A stretch of 64,000 nt of DNA from the NCBI RefSeq assembly GCF_002999335.1, contig NW_020312103.1:248001-312000 (forward strand). The letters run 5' to 3'. The notes beneath the pieces were generated by a model. That model was not told the origin of the DNA and did not search any database. It saw only the letters and a list, made by a program, of their open reading frames with translations. This DNA comes from Cyclospora cayetanensis. Lineage: Eukaryota > Apicomplexa > Conoidasida > Eucoccidiorida > Eimeriidae. Shown here one piece after another: positions 1 through 11,438 of this stretch (within the stretch, counting starts at the first letter, position 1; the number at the start of each line of letters is the position of its first letter). The translations under genes were made by a program, and so were the position numbers.

Positions 1-2
1 CA

Positions 3-845
3 GCAGCAGCAGCGGAGACTCCAACAGAGAGTTATTGCCCCCCTCCCTCCGGGGAGCTGTCGACTAGCGCGGCGGCTGCTGCTCCTCCTCCTCAAGTTTC
101 TTACGCGATGCCTAGTGCGCTGTCGGGTCTGCAAGCTACCGCCTTGACGACTCCGGGGGAGACTTGCCCGCTCGCGTTTGCTGGGGAGGCTTTCGCGAGG
201 GGATGCCGCTCAGGAGCAGGAAATGCCTTGCGGGGGCTTCCTGAGGGGCCCCTGCTGAGCGCGGATACGCCTGTTGTTGAGCTGTCTGCTCAACAGTTCC
301 ATGCTTCTCTGCCCGCTGTAGGCGCAGCAACAACAGGAGCAGAAACGAAAGGAGCAACAACGTCTTCACTTCCCTTTGCGTCCACGGGAGCAGCTGGGGT
401 AGCCTGCGCAGTAGGGGGGGACTGTCGCTCTCTTTCTGAAGCGGCGTGCGCGTGCCTAGTCATGCCGGAAGACAGCAGTGCTTCCCCTCCAGAAGGCTTC
501 TGCGCAGTACCCCCCCCGTATTCCAAGGCAGCCTCTGCTGGAGGGAGATGTGTGAAGTTTGGAGAAGGAGGCCGTCGTCGGGCTGGACGACGCGTTGCTG
601 GCAGGAGAGGTGGCAGACGCTCGATGTGTGTTTCGGCTTGTGTGTTGAAAGGGGCTTTTGGAAACGCAAATGTCGATCCCAAACAGTCCAACAGCTCCCC
701 CCTCGCTCTCAGCAGAAGCCCCTCAGTCGCTCGCACTGCTGCCTGCGCAGTTCTTGGATTCGGCTCTGGCATGCCTGTCCAAACAAAGCTGGCAGAGGTT
801 TGTCGCTGTGTATGCGGATGTCTTTGTATCGATGGCGATATGTAG
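3..845 (+). CDS. Low-complexity coding exon, partial, possibly the 5' part of the downstream protease
   Basis: One frame is open from the left edge to about 845. It begins with a short poly-Ala run, contains many Ala, Gly, Ser and Pro, and has no recognisable domain. Such stretches are typical of N-terminal extensions in coccidian proteins. A second frame near 660-800 (AEAPQSLALLPAQFLD) also looks protein-like, so the exact reading frame and the donor, possibly at the GTTTGT near 799, are not settled. The next recognisable coding exon downstream on the same strand is the ubiquitin-protease Cys-box exon at 1585, so this may be its 5' exon. It could equally be the end of a gene that starts outside the window. 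No start codon is assigned. Confidence 0.35.
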   Translation, partial: AAAAETPTESYCPPPSGELSTSAAAAAPPPQVSYAMPSALSGLQATALTTPGETCPLAFAGEAFARGCRSGAGNALRGLPEGPLLSADTPVVELSAQQFHASLPAVGAATTGAETKGATTSSLPFASTGAAGVACAVGGDCRSLSEAACACLVMPEDSSASPPEGFCAVPPPYSKAASAGGRCVKFGEGGRRRAGRRVAGRRGGRRSMCVSACVLKGAFGNANVDPKQSNSSPLALSRSPSVARTAACAVLGFGSGMPVQTKLAEVCRCVCGCLCIDGDM

Positions 846-849
846 ATGG

Positions 850-1330
850 GGGTAACTCTTTGTATGTGTGTTGATGTGGATGTGTGTTTCCTCGTGTGTT
901 TCCCCTTATGTGTGTTCCTTTGTCTGTGTCATTCCTTGTATGTGTCATCCTGTGTATGTGTGTTTCTTTGTGTGTTTCTTTGTGTGTTTCTCTTTGTGTG
1001 TGTTTCTTTGTCTGTGTCATTTTTTTGTATGTGTAATTCTGTGTATGTGTGTTTCTGTTTATGTGTCTTTCTTTTTGTATGCGTTTCTGTGTCTGTGACA
1101 TTCTTTATATGTGTAATTCTGTTTATGTATGTTTCTCTTTATGTGTGTTTCTTGGTGTGTGTAATTCTTTGTATGTGTGTTTCTGTGTATGTATGTTTCT
1201 GTGTCTCTATGTAGTTCTTTGTATGTGTCATTCTCTGTATGTGTGTTTCTGCGTATGCATGTTGATGTGTAACTGTGTAATTCTTTGTATGTCCCTATGT
1301 ATACGTATGTCAGTATGTGTGTGTGTGGAG
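850..1330. repeat. TG-rich degenerate repeat (GTGTGTTTCTTTGTATGT-like)
   Basis: About 480 bases of degenerate TGTGTATGTGTGTTTCT units. The Cys/Val/Phe-rich open frames across it are a by-product of the repeat. It lies between the left-hand low-complexity exon and the protease Cys-box exon, so it is probably intronic or intergenic. Confidence 0.8.
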
Positions 1331-1584
1331 TAGGGGCGTTCTTCTCTGTCGTGAACCTTTGTCGTTGCGTTTGCCCTTTCGTTCGGCGGTGCTTCCTCCT
1401 TGTACACTCTCTGGGAATGCAGTTTTTTTGTGGTCATGCTTGATTTAAGACGTTTGATCTCTGTGAGGCTTTTTCTTCTCGGGGATCTTTTTTGGGGGCC
1501 GCCTTGCTGTGTATCTCCCGATCGGACGCTTGTGGTGACTTCGAATCAGCCAGCCTCGAAATGTCATTTATTCTGCCTTTTCAG

Positions 1585-4500
1585 GATCCTGTGATAGGTC
1601 TGGTGAATCTGGGAGGAGGGAGCTGCTTCCTCAATGTAGTGTTGCAATGCCTTGCGCATATACAGCCGCTTCGTGACTTTTACCTGCATTACGGTAAGTT
1701 TGCGCAAGAGGATTCGGAGGAGCTTCCGCGTGAAAGCACCCCGGCACAAGTCCTTGCTGACGGCGTGGCTTGCAGGGTGCAGACGCATTCTGTGTGCCAA
1801 CAACAACTCACCAGAGATCCCCTAGCAAGAGGCTTGCTTGGCATGTACTTTTAAAGGCTGAAATTCGTGTTGGACTGCATATTTTGTGCTGTCCAACGTG
1901 ATTTTAAGGGGGGGCGCGCTTGCTCGTCTACTTGCATGCTCATCCCCGCAAACGTATCCGTATGAGCATATATATATATATGTATGTCTGTACAAAATGA
2001 TGCCTCTGCATGCATCAATATCCATATCTATACATGTGCACATACAGGCATATCGATGTATGCGCTTCTTAGGAACAATGCTGCCTCCCTCGCAGCTCCT
2101 TGGTCGGCAATACGAGGCATACACGAGCTACTTGGGTAGGCCATGGGCATGGCGTTCGTTCTTTTCCAAGGCTGCTGCTGTTGCGCGCTGCTCCTGTTTC
2201 TGAGGCTCCAGCTCGCGCAGCTCCTTCTTAGGGCTTGGCCATGAGGCGGGGTTAGGCATAGGGGCCTAGTTGTGCATGCTGCTTTTCTGGGGAGGCGGGG
2301 AAGAGGATGGAGCAACAGCGCGCGTCACTCTAAAGGCACGAACTGCCACCTTTCCGCACAGTCATGAGGGATCTTCTTGGCATGAGAGGCTTGCCAGCGA
2401 CGCGAGTTTCTAGCCACCGACTTTTGTCTCTCTAGGGGCAGCTCTTCGGTGTGTGTGTCACAGCGTGTAAGTGTGTTAATCTGCGCGTCAATTTGTGTGT
2501 CAATATGTGTGTCTATATGGATGCAGAGGCTTCTCGGCAGCACGTGAGAAGACTGAAGCGAGGGCCCCACCAGCTTATTCCTACGCCGACATACACCACT
2601 TCTGTCACATGGGAGCTGGCAGTGGTGATAAAGTAAGCGTCATGGGAGGTATATGAAAGCAGGCGGAGGGCTGCAAAGGCCTACATCGATTGATCTTCAC
2701 GGCGTCCTTTGTCTCGAGCGACTCGCTAAATCGCATTTTCTGCAGAAATACCCTTTCTGCGGATTTACCGCATCTGCCACAGCTCACTCGCCTGTACATC
2801 TCTCTCTCTACCTGTGTCTGTCTGTCTCTCTCTCTCTATGTCTCTCTATCTGTGTGTGTGTGTGTCTCTCTCTCTATCTGTGTCTGTCTGTCTCTCTTTC
2901 TGTCTCTCTCTCTGTGTCTCTCTCTCTGTCTCTCCCTCTCCCTCTGTCTTACTCTCTCTTGCTCTTGCACCGCGCATGTGCCTCCAAACTCGTTAGCTTG
3001 TTTTCTTTTTTCCCTGTTTCTACGTAGCTTCGCTCGCATCCTGGAGTAGCGCGCCTCTGTTATTGGGGTTGCTGCCTTGGGGAGCACGTCGGCTAAATGT
3101 CGTGTTGTATCGTTTTCTCGCAGCCACATGTGGCGATCACCGAGTAGCGTCCGCTTCCTGAAGCCTGAAGCTCTTTACCAAGTTTGCTGCCGCATCATGC
3201 CCGATTTTGGTAAAGCCCCTGTTGCATGCGATTTTTTTCTGGCCTCCGCAGTGCGCCTAAGGCTGCGTTTAATGTGTCGCTTGGAACGATACACAGAGAG
3301 AATCTCAGCATCACCCCCCGCCCCTGCGCAAAAAAGCGACTCGCGTCCCCCCTTTGCGCGCTCTGCCTCCACCCGCTTGTTGCCTTTTGCTGTGCTCGAC
3401 GAGTCTGGCGTGTGTTGCTCAGATCCCCGAGAAATGCATGACAGCGATGAATTTCTACGCCTCCTCCTAGACTTCCTTGACGCCGAGCTGCGCGCAGCTG
3501 CTGCAGGCGTCCCCCTGCACAGGGCTTTGATGATGCAAGCTATGCCCAAGAAGCTTAGCCGATGGCCTTTTCGCCGCTCCGCGTCAAGCGATGCTGCTGC
3601 TGCTGCTGCTGCTGCTGCTTCTGTTACGGCATCGGGGCGTATCGGTGGGGAAGCCGCTCTTCGCGCACACGGCGAGGCGAATGGCGGCAACGTGCTGAAG
3701 GCTCCTGGGGAGGAAAATACTCCCCAGACTGAGCTCTCGGCTGCAGCAACTGCACCAACCAGGGGGCACTCTGCAGAGGGATACTATCCTGCGGATCTCT
3801 GTGATATATCGACGCTTTTCTCCGTCTTCTTTGAAGGTGCGCCATGCCAAAGAGTTGGGCCTAGCGAAGCTCCCATGATCACGTGGACGACAAAGAGGCT
3901 CTACTCGATCCACGTGTATGTGTATGTATGTGCATGTTTTTTATGTATGTGTATGTGTGTTTGTGTATGTATGTGTATGTATGTGTTTGTATGTGTATGT
4001 GTGTGTATGTGTGTTTGTATGTGTATGTATGTGTATGTGTGTTTGTATGTGTTTTTGTTTGTTTCCTGTCATTCTTTCCTAGTTTTTTTGTGGATTTTGC
4101 ACATCCTGGCAGCGGCTATTCCGTCTGCCGTCCTCCCCGGTGTCTGTGGCACTGGACTTCTCGCGCGGTTCTTGAGGGAAACTTATTCCCCCCGTTTTGT
4201 GCGTCTGTGCAGGGGCCGAAGTTGACAAAGTGCGTTGCACGCGCTGCGGACGTTGCACAGCTACGCTGGTCCCCTTCAAGAGTCTCGCAGTGGCAATGAC
4301 TCGAGAGGCTCAGGAAGAATCCTGCCAGCACGCGAGTGAGGCACTCTGGCTGCAAAGCGGCCTGAGGAAGGGAGTCTTATCTAAAGAGGCGGTTGCCTTG
4401 GGAAGAGGGGCTTGCCAGCCCCTTTTGCGCGTATTTGGAGGAGGCCTCTGTTCCCCGAAGGCAGCATCGCTGAACTGACATGTAGAGGGAGGCACTCTGC

Positions 4501-6207
4501 GAGAGGGGCAGGGGGGGAGAGAACGGGAGGTTCTTGGTGCGTAGGGGGAGTGGTGCAGTAGACACGGGACTGTTATTAGTGTGTCGGAGGAGTATTGAGA
4601 TTAGTAAGCGAAATTGGCACGCAGCCATGTGTTAGGACGGAATGGAGGCGTTTGTTCGCGCATACTGCGGCAGCGCAGCCACCGACGATGAGGGAACGAC
4701 GATAGGATTTTCATTGAAGGGGCAGCTAGCTGGCAGGGGATGACTGAAGCACAGCTCCGCGTATATGCGTTGGCGTCGATGTGCAGGCCTTAGACTGAAG
4801 CCTGCTTCCTTCTTTCATTTGCTGTCAAAAGTTGACCTCGTGGAATGTCTCAACAGGCACTTTGCGGATGACTGCGACTCCCTCAAGTTGTCTTCTGGCG
4901 AGGGGTAAGCTCCGTCCAAAGCACGGCGTCTCTCTTATGAGGTTGTACAAGACACATGTATCTAATTGGTTGAAAGGCATTTCGAGTCCAAGAATGGCGT
5001 GCCTCGCTTCGCCAGCATGAGGCTTCGTGGCTTCCTGTTTGTGTGGGGTTCCCAAGGTACTTCTGTGAGCAGTGCAACTCCAAGCAAGATGCAGTGAAGA
5101 GCTGCTCCCTAGTGCAAGATCATCTGCCTTTCATTCTTTGCCTCACCCTCAAACGATTCGTCCGTGGCAAGGAAACCTACAAAGTAAGAAGCGGGGGATC
5201 GAATGATGGTTTGTCGTGTAGGCAGGAGCTTTTAGCGCTACAAACGTGCTTTGCAGTAGGGGGGCGTCCCCAGCATGCATCCGCCGTTAATTTTTGCCGC
5301 TTTCTTAGCGTCTCTCGCGGCTTGTGCAGCTTCGCTGTCGCTTTTTTCGCTCGTGCAGATATGGAACCCCGTTCACTTTGACGATTTTGTGGATCTCTCG
5401 CGATATGTCGAGGACTCTTCCGACGCAGACGCACCCCTCATTAGCGAGGCTGCTTCAAGAACGCCCCCCAAGGCGGAAACGGGGGAGGCCTACACGGCGT
5501 CTTGGCGATCTGGGATCGAGGGCAAACCGACATCGTCGAATACACCCGCGTCAGACGAGGAGAGCCTCAACAAGGGGAGAGAAGCCCCTGCCTCGGAGGC
5601 TGCTTGTGCAGGTGTATTACAGACCGCGGAAAAAAAGCCAGCCCAAGGGCCGTCGGCTCCCGATGGCGCGCATGCTCCTGCGGAGTCACGCACTGTCTCG
5701 ACAGCTCGAAGAAACGAGCTTGAGCAACACGCGTCTAGGAGGTACACGTACAAGTTAGTGGCGCTTGTGGAGCATGAAGGACCTGCTACTGAACAGGGGC
5801 ACTACGTCTGTTACGTGAAACACATTGGCTCCAATGCGTGGTTCAGGGCAGACGATAAAATAGTGGAGCCCGTGGACTTGCAAAGGGTTCTCGTGGCGTG
5901 CCCTTACATTCTTTTTTACCAGCGCCTTTCCTCTTCTGCGGATTGCGCCGACTCGCAACACGCGGCAAGTGAAACGTGTGCTTCCCGGCAATCTGCGGGT
6001 GCAGCGAACGATGCAGTTGCAGGTGGTCAAAGCGACAAAGCAGGAGGAGGTCTGGGGCTTTCCAAACAGTTGACCATTGCCAGCGGCCTCAGCATGGGGC
6101 AGTGGCAATCGTGGCAGCAACTGATCATTAGGCTGTTCACTTCCTCAAATGTAGTTCCTAAAACTGGTGAGCTTGCAACCTGCGTTGGATCTCGGGTGCA
6201 CTCTTAA
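1585..6207 (+). CDS. Ubiquitin-specific protease (USP, peptidase C19), multi-exon
   Basis: Cysteine protease that removes ubiquitin from proteins. Exons read: 1585-1693 with the Cys box (GLVNLGGGSCFLN, then VVLQCL); 3124-3836 with the QQD-like box HDSDEFLRLLLDFL and a poly-Ala insert; 4213-4335 with a CxxC zinc pair (CTRC); 4832-4904; 5057-5183 with the second pair YFCEQC and LPFILCLTLKRF; and 5359 onward with the His box GHYVCYVKH and the catalytic-Asp region WFRADD. Junctions from 3836 to 5359 are all in phase. The join between 1693 and 3124 is not, so a short exon is probably missed there. The last exon either runs to the stop at 6205-6207 or is spliced at 6166 into an exon at about 6278, which would end near 6322. 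The Cys box has one residue more than the usual NLGNTC. Catalytic Cys, His and Asp are all present, so an active enzyme is expected. Substrate and subclass cannot be told. Confidence 0.88.
2795..2960. repeat. CT-rich microsatellite inside a protease intron
   Basis: TCTCTCTGTGTCTGTC-type repeat just upstream of the protease exon at 3124. The Ser/Cys/Leu-only open frames on it are artefacts. The rest of the intron (1694-3123) shows no exon I can place, although phase requires one. Confidence 0.8.
3915..4070. repeat. GTATGTGTGT microsatellite in a protease intron
   Basis: Tandem TGTATGTGTGT units fill most of the intron between the exons ending at 3836 and starting at 4213. Confidence 0.8.
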
Positions 6208-6322
6208 GCTCACGGCATTAGGATACCAAGGGGGAGCTATGCGACGCAGGAAATTCTTCCGTGGGGTCCTTACAGAATGTAAGGCAAGCTTCGCCGCACT
6301 CTTTGGCAACAGCTCTACAACA

Positions 6323-8446
6323 TGAGGGCTTATTAGCCGAATTATGCGCTTTGCATTTTTGCGCCTCTTGCCGTGCAGGTGAGAAGCCCGAGCCTGCGTC
6401 TAGGGGGCTTGCAATGAACTGCTCCCTTCTAGAATCGCAGGCCCATCATTTGATGGGGGAGCAGGGTGCTCCCCCGGCGCTAGAAATTTCAGACTGAGCA
6501 CGAGAAAGGAGGCTGGGAAGCAGTTATGTAGCACCACACGAGCGGCCTTCCCTTTTTCGAGGCGGGCACTCCCCTCCTCACCATCTGCTCCGGCAAGCGG
6601 GGCCTTATGTCAGTTCACGGTCTGCGAACAAACGATGACGACCCTTTGGCTTTCTCCTTAGTCCTGGAAGCGCATTCATGGCAGGGGGCGCTCCGGAGGT
6701 GTTGTGCTTGTGTTATGGTTCACGGGATACAGGCTAGCACCCATCTAGCGTCGTTTCTCTGTTGTGACGCGCGCTCATATTTTAAATATCTTATTCGCTG
6801 CTAGACACTTTAGTATAAGTGGATGCGCACTAGCACAAATAGTAGAACCACATCTTGCTTGACCTTAACAAACGGTAAGGCCCTGATGTGTGTCGACACA
6901 TTTTGGCCACTATCACGCGGGAAACGGATCGTTTGTTGCTCCATTGTCTCACACACGTAGCCGTCGGTTGATTCGCCGAAGCCGAGAATCAAGGGTTTGC
7001 TGCGGAAGATGTAGGAAGGCCTAGACGGAAACATGCTTCATTAACCTTCATGGGGATGGATTGAGGTGCTTAGTACCCAGTTGCTCGACTTTTCATGTAA
7101 TTTGGTGTTTGTGGGGTACAACGTATTGACACCTTTAGGTGTTTCCTGGGTTCAGGAACTGGGATACTAGACTCAAGGGTGTTATAAATTCATGGTCGCT
7201 CCTGAATTTCTCACGTGTGGCCGATGAATCATCCATTCGCACGCGGGTTAATTCCTGCACATTCAGATGACTGACTGTGCAACCAGGAGAGAAACTTGTG
7301 ACGCTCATCAGATTGCCCGAAAAGAGAGAAATGTGCAGACCTCTCATGCATGCAATGGAGTGACTAAGGATACTCAGCGGCTTGTGGATAAAATCTACAA
7401 GCCTAGAAAAGGTATCAACCACTTCTCTAGCCTGTTGGGTGCAGTCGTCCTTTCCAGCAATTGGCTCGAATCATCTGCACAAGCTGCGTTTATCCGCCAT
7501 CACTTTTGTCCCCATCTAGAATTCAGAAAAAGGCAGAACAATTAATAGCCATATATTGTGCCCTTCTCGCCATATATTTTTTTCATTAATGATATAATTT
7601 GCTGGTTATTCCATTGAAGTGCTGGCCTGTTCGCTTAGGGAACCCGGTAGGCACACAAACAAACGGAACGAACTACGATAACCGGCCGACACCCGGACTA
7701 GCTGATCGCACTTGGACTTTCAGTAAAGGGCTTGCACTGTTGTATATACACGGGAAGATAAAACGAGAAATGCTCGGCGTGCTGATGTGCACGGAATACA
7801 TGCTTGTAGACTGCCAGTCGAGGAATGTGTACTAAAGCATGAGGTAAATAAATTACACATAAGAATAATCATAGGTTGTGGTTCTTTGTGGCATCACATT
7901 TACACTTCTTTGGCAAAAAGCCACGGAAAAAGAGCAATGGCAACTGTGCTGGCAGCTCCGACATATGTGGAAGAACGGCCAGTCAAGAACGGTGTATGAT
8001 TCGCTATTCAACTTCTCCCTTATATGCCCACCAAGCAAAAATGCTTCTCCATGTACGCATATAGACCACATATGTGTAAAAGCTAGTAAGGCAAAACTGG
8101 ATTTTGGTACTTGTACATTCAAGAATCCCCAGGGTGACCTCGTCTGCAGCGGACCCATAACTCGTGTCACCTCGTATGTGTGTTGGTACATCTATGCTAC
8201 TGTCTTCATTCGTATACAAAGCTCCGAGTAAAGAAAATTCCTGTCAAAAGAATATGCGGCTTTGTGGCTTTGGCACAAGCGGGTAGGAATTACCTACATA
8301 GCCACATTTATAGCATTAGGCGTAGCCTGGTGGATGATCCAAAGGGCGGTGTCGTTCAGCCATAAAAAAGCTCTGGGGCCTCTCAGACGAATTATACTCA
8401 CTTCTTTGGAGCAAGCATATTGCATTTGGTTCATGAAGTAAACCAG
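6323..8446. other. Intergenic region, no gene seen
   Basis: This stretch separates the end of the protease from the MYND exon. It is more AT-rich than its surroundings and has only short scattered open frames with no recognisable motif. I see no tRNA, rRNA or repeat in it. The promoter of the ZMYND12-like gene is expected near 8.2-8.45 kb. Confidence 0.5.
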
Positions 8447-11067
8447 ATGAGGGTAAAGCGCGTCAGCAGACTCGCCCTCCCAAAGGGTGCCAAACCCAAA
8501 TGCGAGCTGTGCGCCGAGCCAGCAGAATACAAGTGTACAGCCTGTCTCAGTTGGTTCTGGTGAGTACTCCAGATAAATTATCTTAAAGCAGTGGAGCGCA
8601 AAACGCGAGGGAAAATTTCCAAACGCGTCCATCTGCAGATCTTTCAAACGTCTCTGCACATAAATGCTTCATCAGTAGAACTATCGCTAGAGGGTGATTC
8701 CTATCATTCCTGCATATAGAGTCATGAATACTCCTCGTTAGAAGCCAGATCAACAAAATTATCCATGACACTATTGGTATTGCATCACACTGCCAACTTA
8801 CACCTGCTAGTGCGATCTAAAAGCAATAACATCATTCCTATGCTGATCCATGAGCCACAGTGCGTGACTTAGTAGACTTCCTGGCGCGCTCACAGCTCAG
8901 TCAATCACTTTAGAGTTGCTTGGGAAGGAGTTTTACACTTGATATACCGGGAACTCAATCTTCTTCAAGAGACTTCCAACCCTGTTGGTTCCGAACGCGA
9001 GCGTCAGGAACAAGACAAAATGCGCAAGCAAGTAGCCGTAAGACATGGCACACAAGCATCATACCGTTGTAGATGTCATTCCGCCCTTTTATACTAGACA
9101 AGGCCGCATAAATAGTTGATGACAGCCATTCTTCAGTAAGAACAACAGCAATCTAATCAATTCAGATGTGCTTATCAATGCAGAATGCTATTCTGAACAC
9201 CAGCACATCTGCTGCCCAAACATGGGTTGTTCAAGGAAACTTCAAGCTAGCAGTGGCTGGAGCTTTATATGCGGCAAGAACAGCAGAAATGCTTTTCGGC
9301 GTGGACTCAACGGAGATTGTTCCCTCTCAAATTCTCTTGGCCGAAATCTACCTAGGTAGCTAACAAGTGACAGAGTAGCTGCATGGCTAAACACCTCTAT
9401 AAACCGGCCACGGAGTGTTCCATCAGATGCAAATGCAGCACAAAATACACAGGAAACTCAGTCACTGATTTCGCTACATAGAACTTTCAGGTCTCTACAT
9501 ACATGGGTACTCCCGATCGATTCAGGACTGCAACAGCTTCACTCAGCTGAAGAGCTTTTAAATATGGTGAACAGCACAGAGAGAACCATAAGAGCACACC
9601 CACACACTGCAACAAATATGAACAAGGGGAATAGCTCATGAATCGAATACTCCCCGCTCTGCCACGTAGTAGCGGACACACAAAGAAGTACTTGCCATGT
9701 TGGTATCATCTAAATGTACTAATCTCAGGCTGACCGTGCATTAGCAAAGGACCCGAAGGCGGGCCGTACAACACGGTGTAGCCTGTATAGGAACTGTGGA
9801 AGACTTTACGCTTACCAAAACAAATATGAGGAAGCCCTCCGTGCATGCGCAATGGATGTGGGCCCAGTGCTTATGGACACATTGGGAAACAGTACTTTTG
9901 TTCTAGTTGACTTAGACATCTCCCAGATTTAAGTACGTGTAAGTGAGTAAGCTGAAATAACGACACGCCATGTTCATTCTATCATCAAGAGGATTGCGGT
10001 CTCTTCCAGGTATACTTCACCGCTTGTGAATTTGGACCAACGAATTTCCGTATTGTTCCTTCTTTCTTCAATATGGTAAGACCGCTGTCTCTGTAATTCG
10101 TTGTTCAAGATAGGGAGCCGGTGTTTTGATTGGAACAAGCAACACTGCTTTTTGTGCATCTCAGGCTGAAGTATTTAAGAAGAAAGAGGATTCAGTGTCC
10201 CGCAACGCATGTGAAGCACTTTACTGCAAGATCTGCGAAATTATAATGGCTTCATTCGAGCACAAATTATGTGGTGCTGCTGGTGACCAATTCGGGCAGA
10301 TGCTAGAGAGCAACACACGGCAAACTAAGGAGCAGCAACTGGCTTTCTGTAGGTCTGCCCGTTCTGGGGTCGAGCATTCATTAGAGCTGAAATAAGCAAA
10401 TACAGAAAAAACATTCTCCATAGCAGAGCCCTAGAGGTATGAAAGACGATGCCAACGGGATAAATAGAACAACCAATATGCGGTTCATTTTTGGTGTATC
10501 CTTTCTCTGCTGTACCCCCACTAGCTGATTTAGAGGTTCAAGAAGCCATGGAAACAATGCGTCGCATTGTTGAATACTCCGGTGCCGACCCGTCAAAATG
10601 CCCTACTCTCTACTGTACGCGGACATTAGAGATCTTGTAGCTCTGTGCATCTGTACATAATCACTGGGAGAGGCTAGAAACAGTGAATGCACGGCTACTT
10701 CCATTACGGCATTTTCGTTGTGATACATAGGTATGGCACTGTGCGCAACTGGGCTTATTTATGCCCACGTGCAAGAACTTGAAAAGGCAAGAGACTACAC
10801 TCAAAAAGTGAGAGACGTCATGAGCACCACTCCTTTTTATATTTAATGCGAAAAAAAGACGCCAAAGTATCCACAAGCCACTGGAGTTTCACTGAACAAT
10901 GCGTTTTGTATGCGTTCTGAACTATGAATTGGGGCTTGAATGTGCGGTTGTAGGCCCTTGAGTGCCGAGAAACTGAAAATGTGGAAGACCTACCCATGAT
11001 CAGAAAGTGCGAAGTATATGCCAATCTCATCAGCGCCGTGCAGATCCAGGCTAATGACTCGGCCTAG
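8447..11067 (+). CDS. ZMYND12: ZMYND12-like MYND zinc finger and TPR protein, predicted axonemal
   Basis: Exons: 8447-8559; an unresolved exon or exons; 8914-9037; 9166-9355; 9526-9566; 9729-9857; 10010-10075; 10165-10348; 10525-10614; 10731-10807; 10954-11067. All junctions from 8914 to the stop are in phase. The first exon carries the first half of a MYND finger, CELCAEPAEYKCTAC, matching the C-x2-C-x7-C-x2-C spacing. Later exons encode TPR-like helices. VDSTEIVPSQILLAEIYLG and RLYAYQNKYEEAL resemble the animal ZMYND12 family as I remember it. ZMYND12 is a flagellar protein that works with TTC29 in sperm. In Coccidia only male gametes are flagellated, so microgamete expression is inferred. 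The second half of the MYND finger could not be placed in phase, so either an exon is missed or the finger is degenerate. The start ATG at 8447 is the last one in frame before the finger, and an upstream exon is possible. Confidence 0.72.
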
Positions 11068-11438
11068 ATGCACAGGAACCTCAGTGCTGTCTTCTTTCCC
11101 TCAACTACGGCTGAGGAGATGCAGTGCAAATGCAGCTGTGCCACATGCTGCAGCGGCGACACACATCGTCATGAAGCCTTCCAGCCAGTATATAGCTCAG
11201 TAGAATCTTCCAAATATATAACACTTGTACGGCCTATTTCGTCTTAGTTTTCTATCGTGAAAGCAGGCATCGGAACAGGCTATTGGAGTGGTGGAATGTG
11301 CACCCTTAGATTTCTATGCGGTCAATACACCGCGGGCATGCTTGGCAACGCGTTCCTTTTTGCACCCGATTTTGAAGCCTGAATAACATGTAAAGCTTTT
11401 AAGTACTGGAGGCAGAAAAGCCCCTTAAAATAGCGACA
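11068..11438. other. Intergenic gap, no gene seen
   Basis: About 370 bases between the stop of the ZMYND12-like gene and the start of the next same-strand gene. No repeat or RNA gene recognised. It probably holds the 3' UTR of one gene and the promoter of the other. Confidence 0.5.

Noticed and set aside
850..1330. Cys/Val/Phe-rich ORFs on the TG repeat
   Set aside because: Two or more frames are open at once with the same few residues. This is repeat-derived, not coding.
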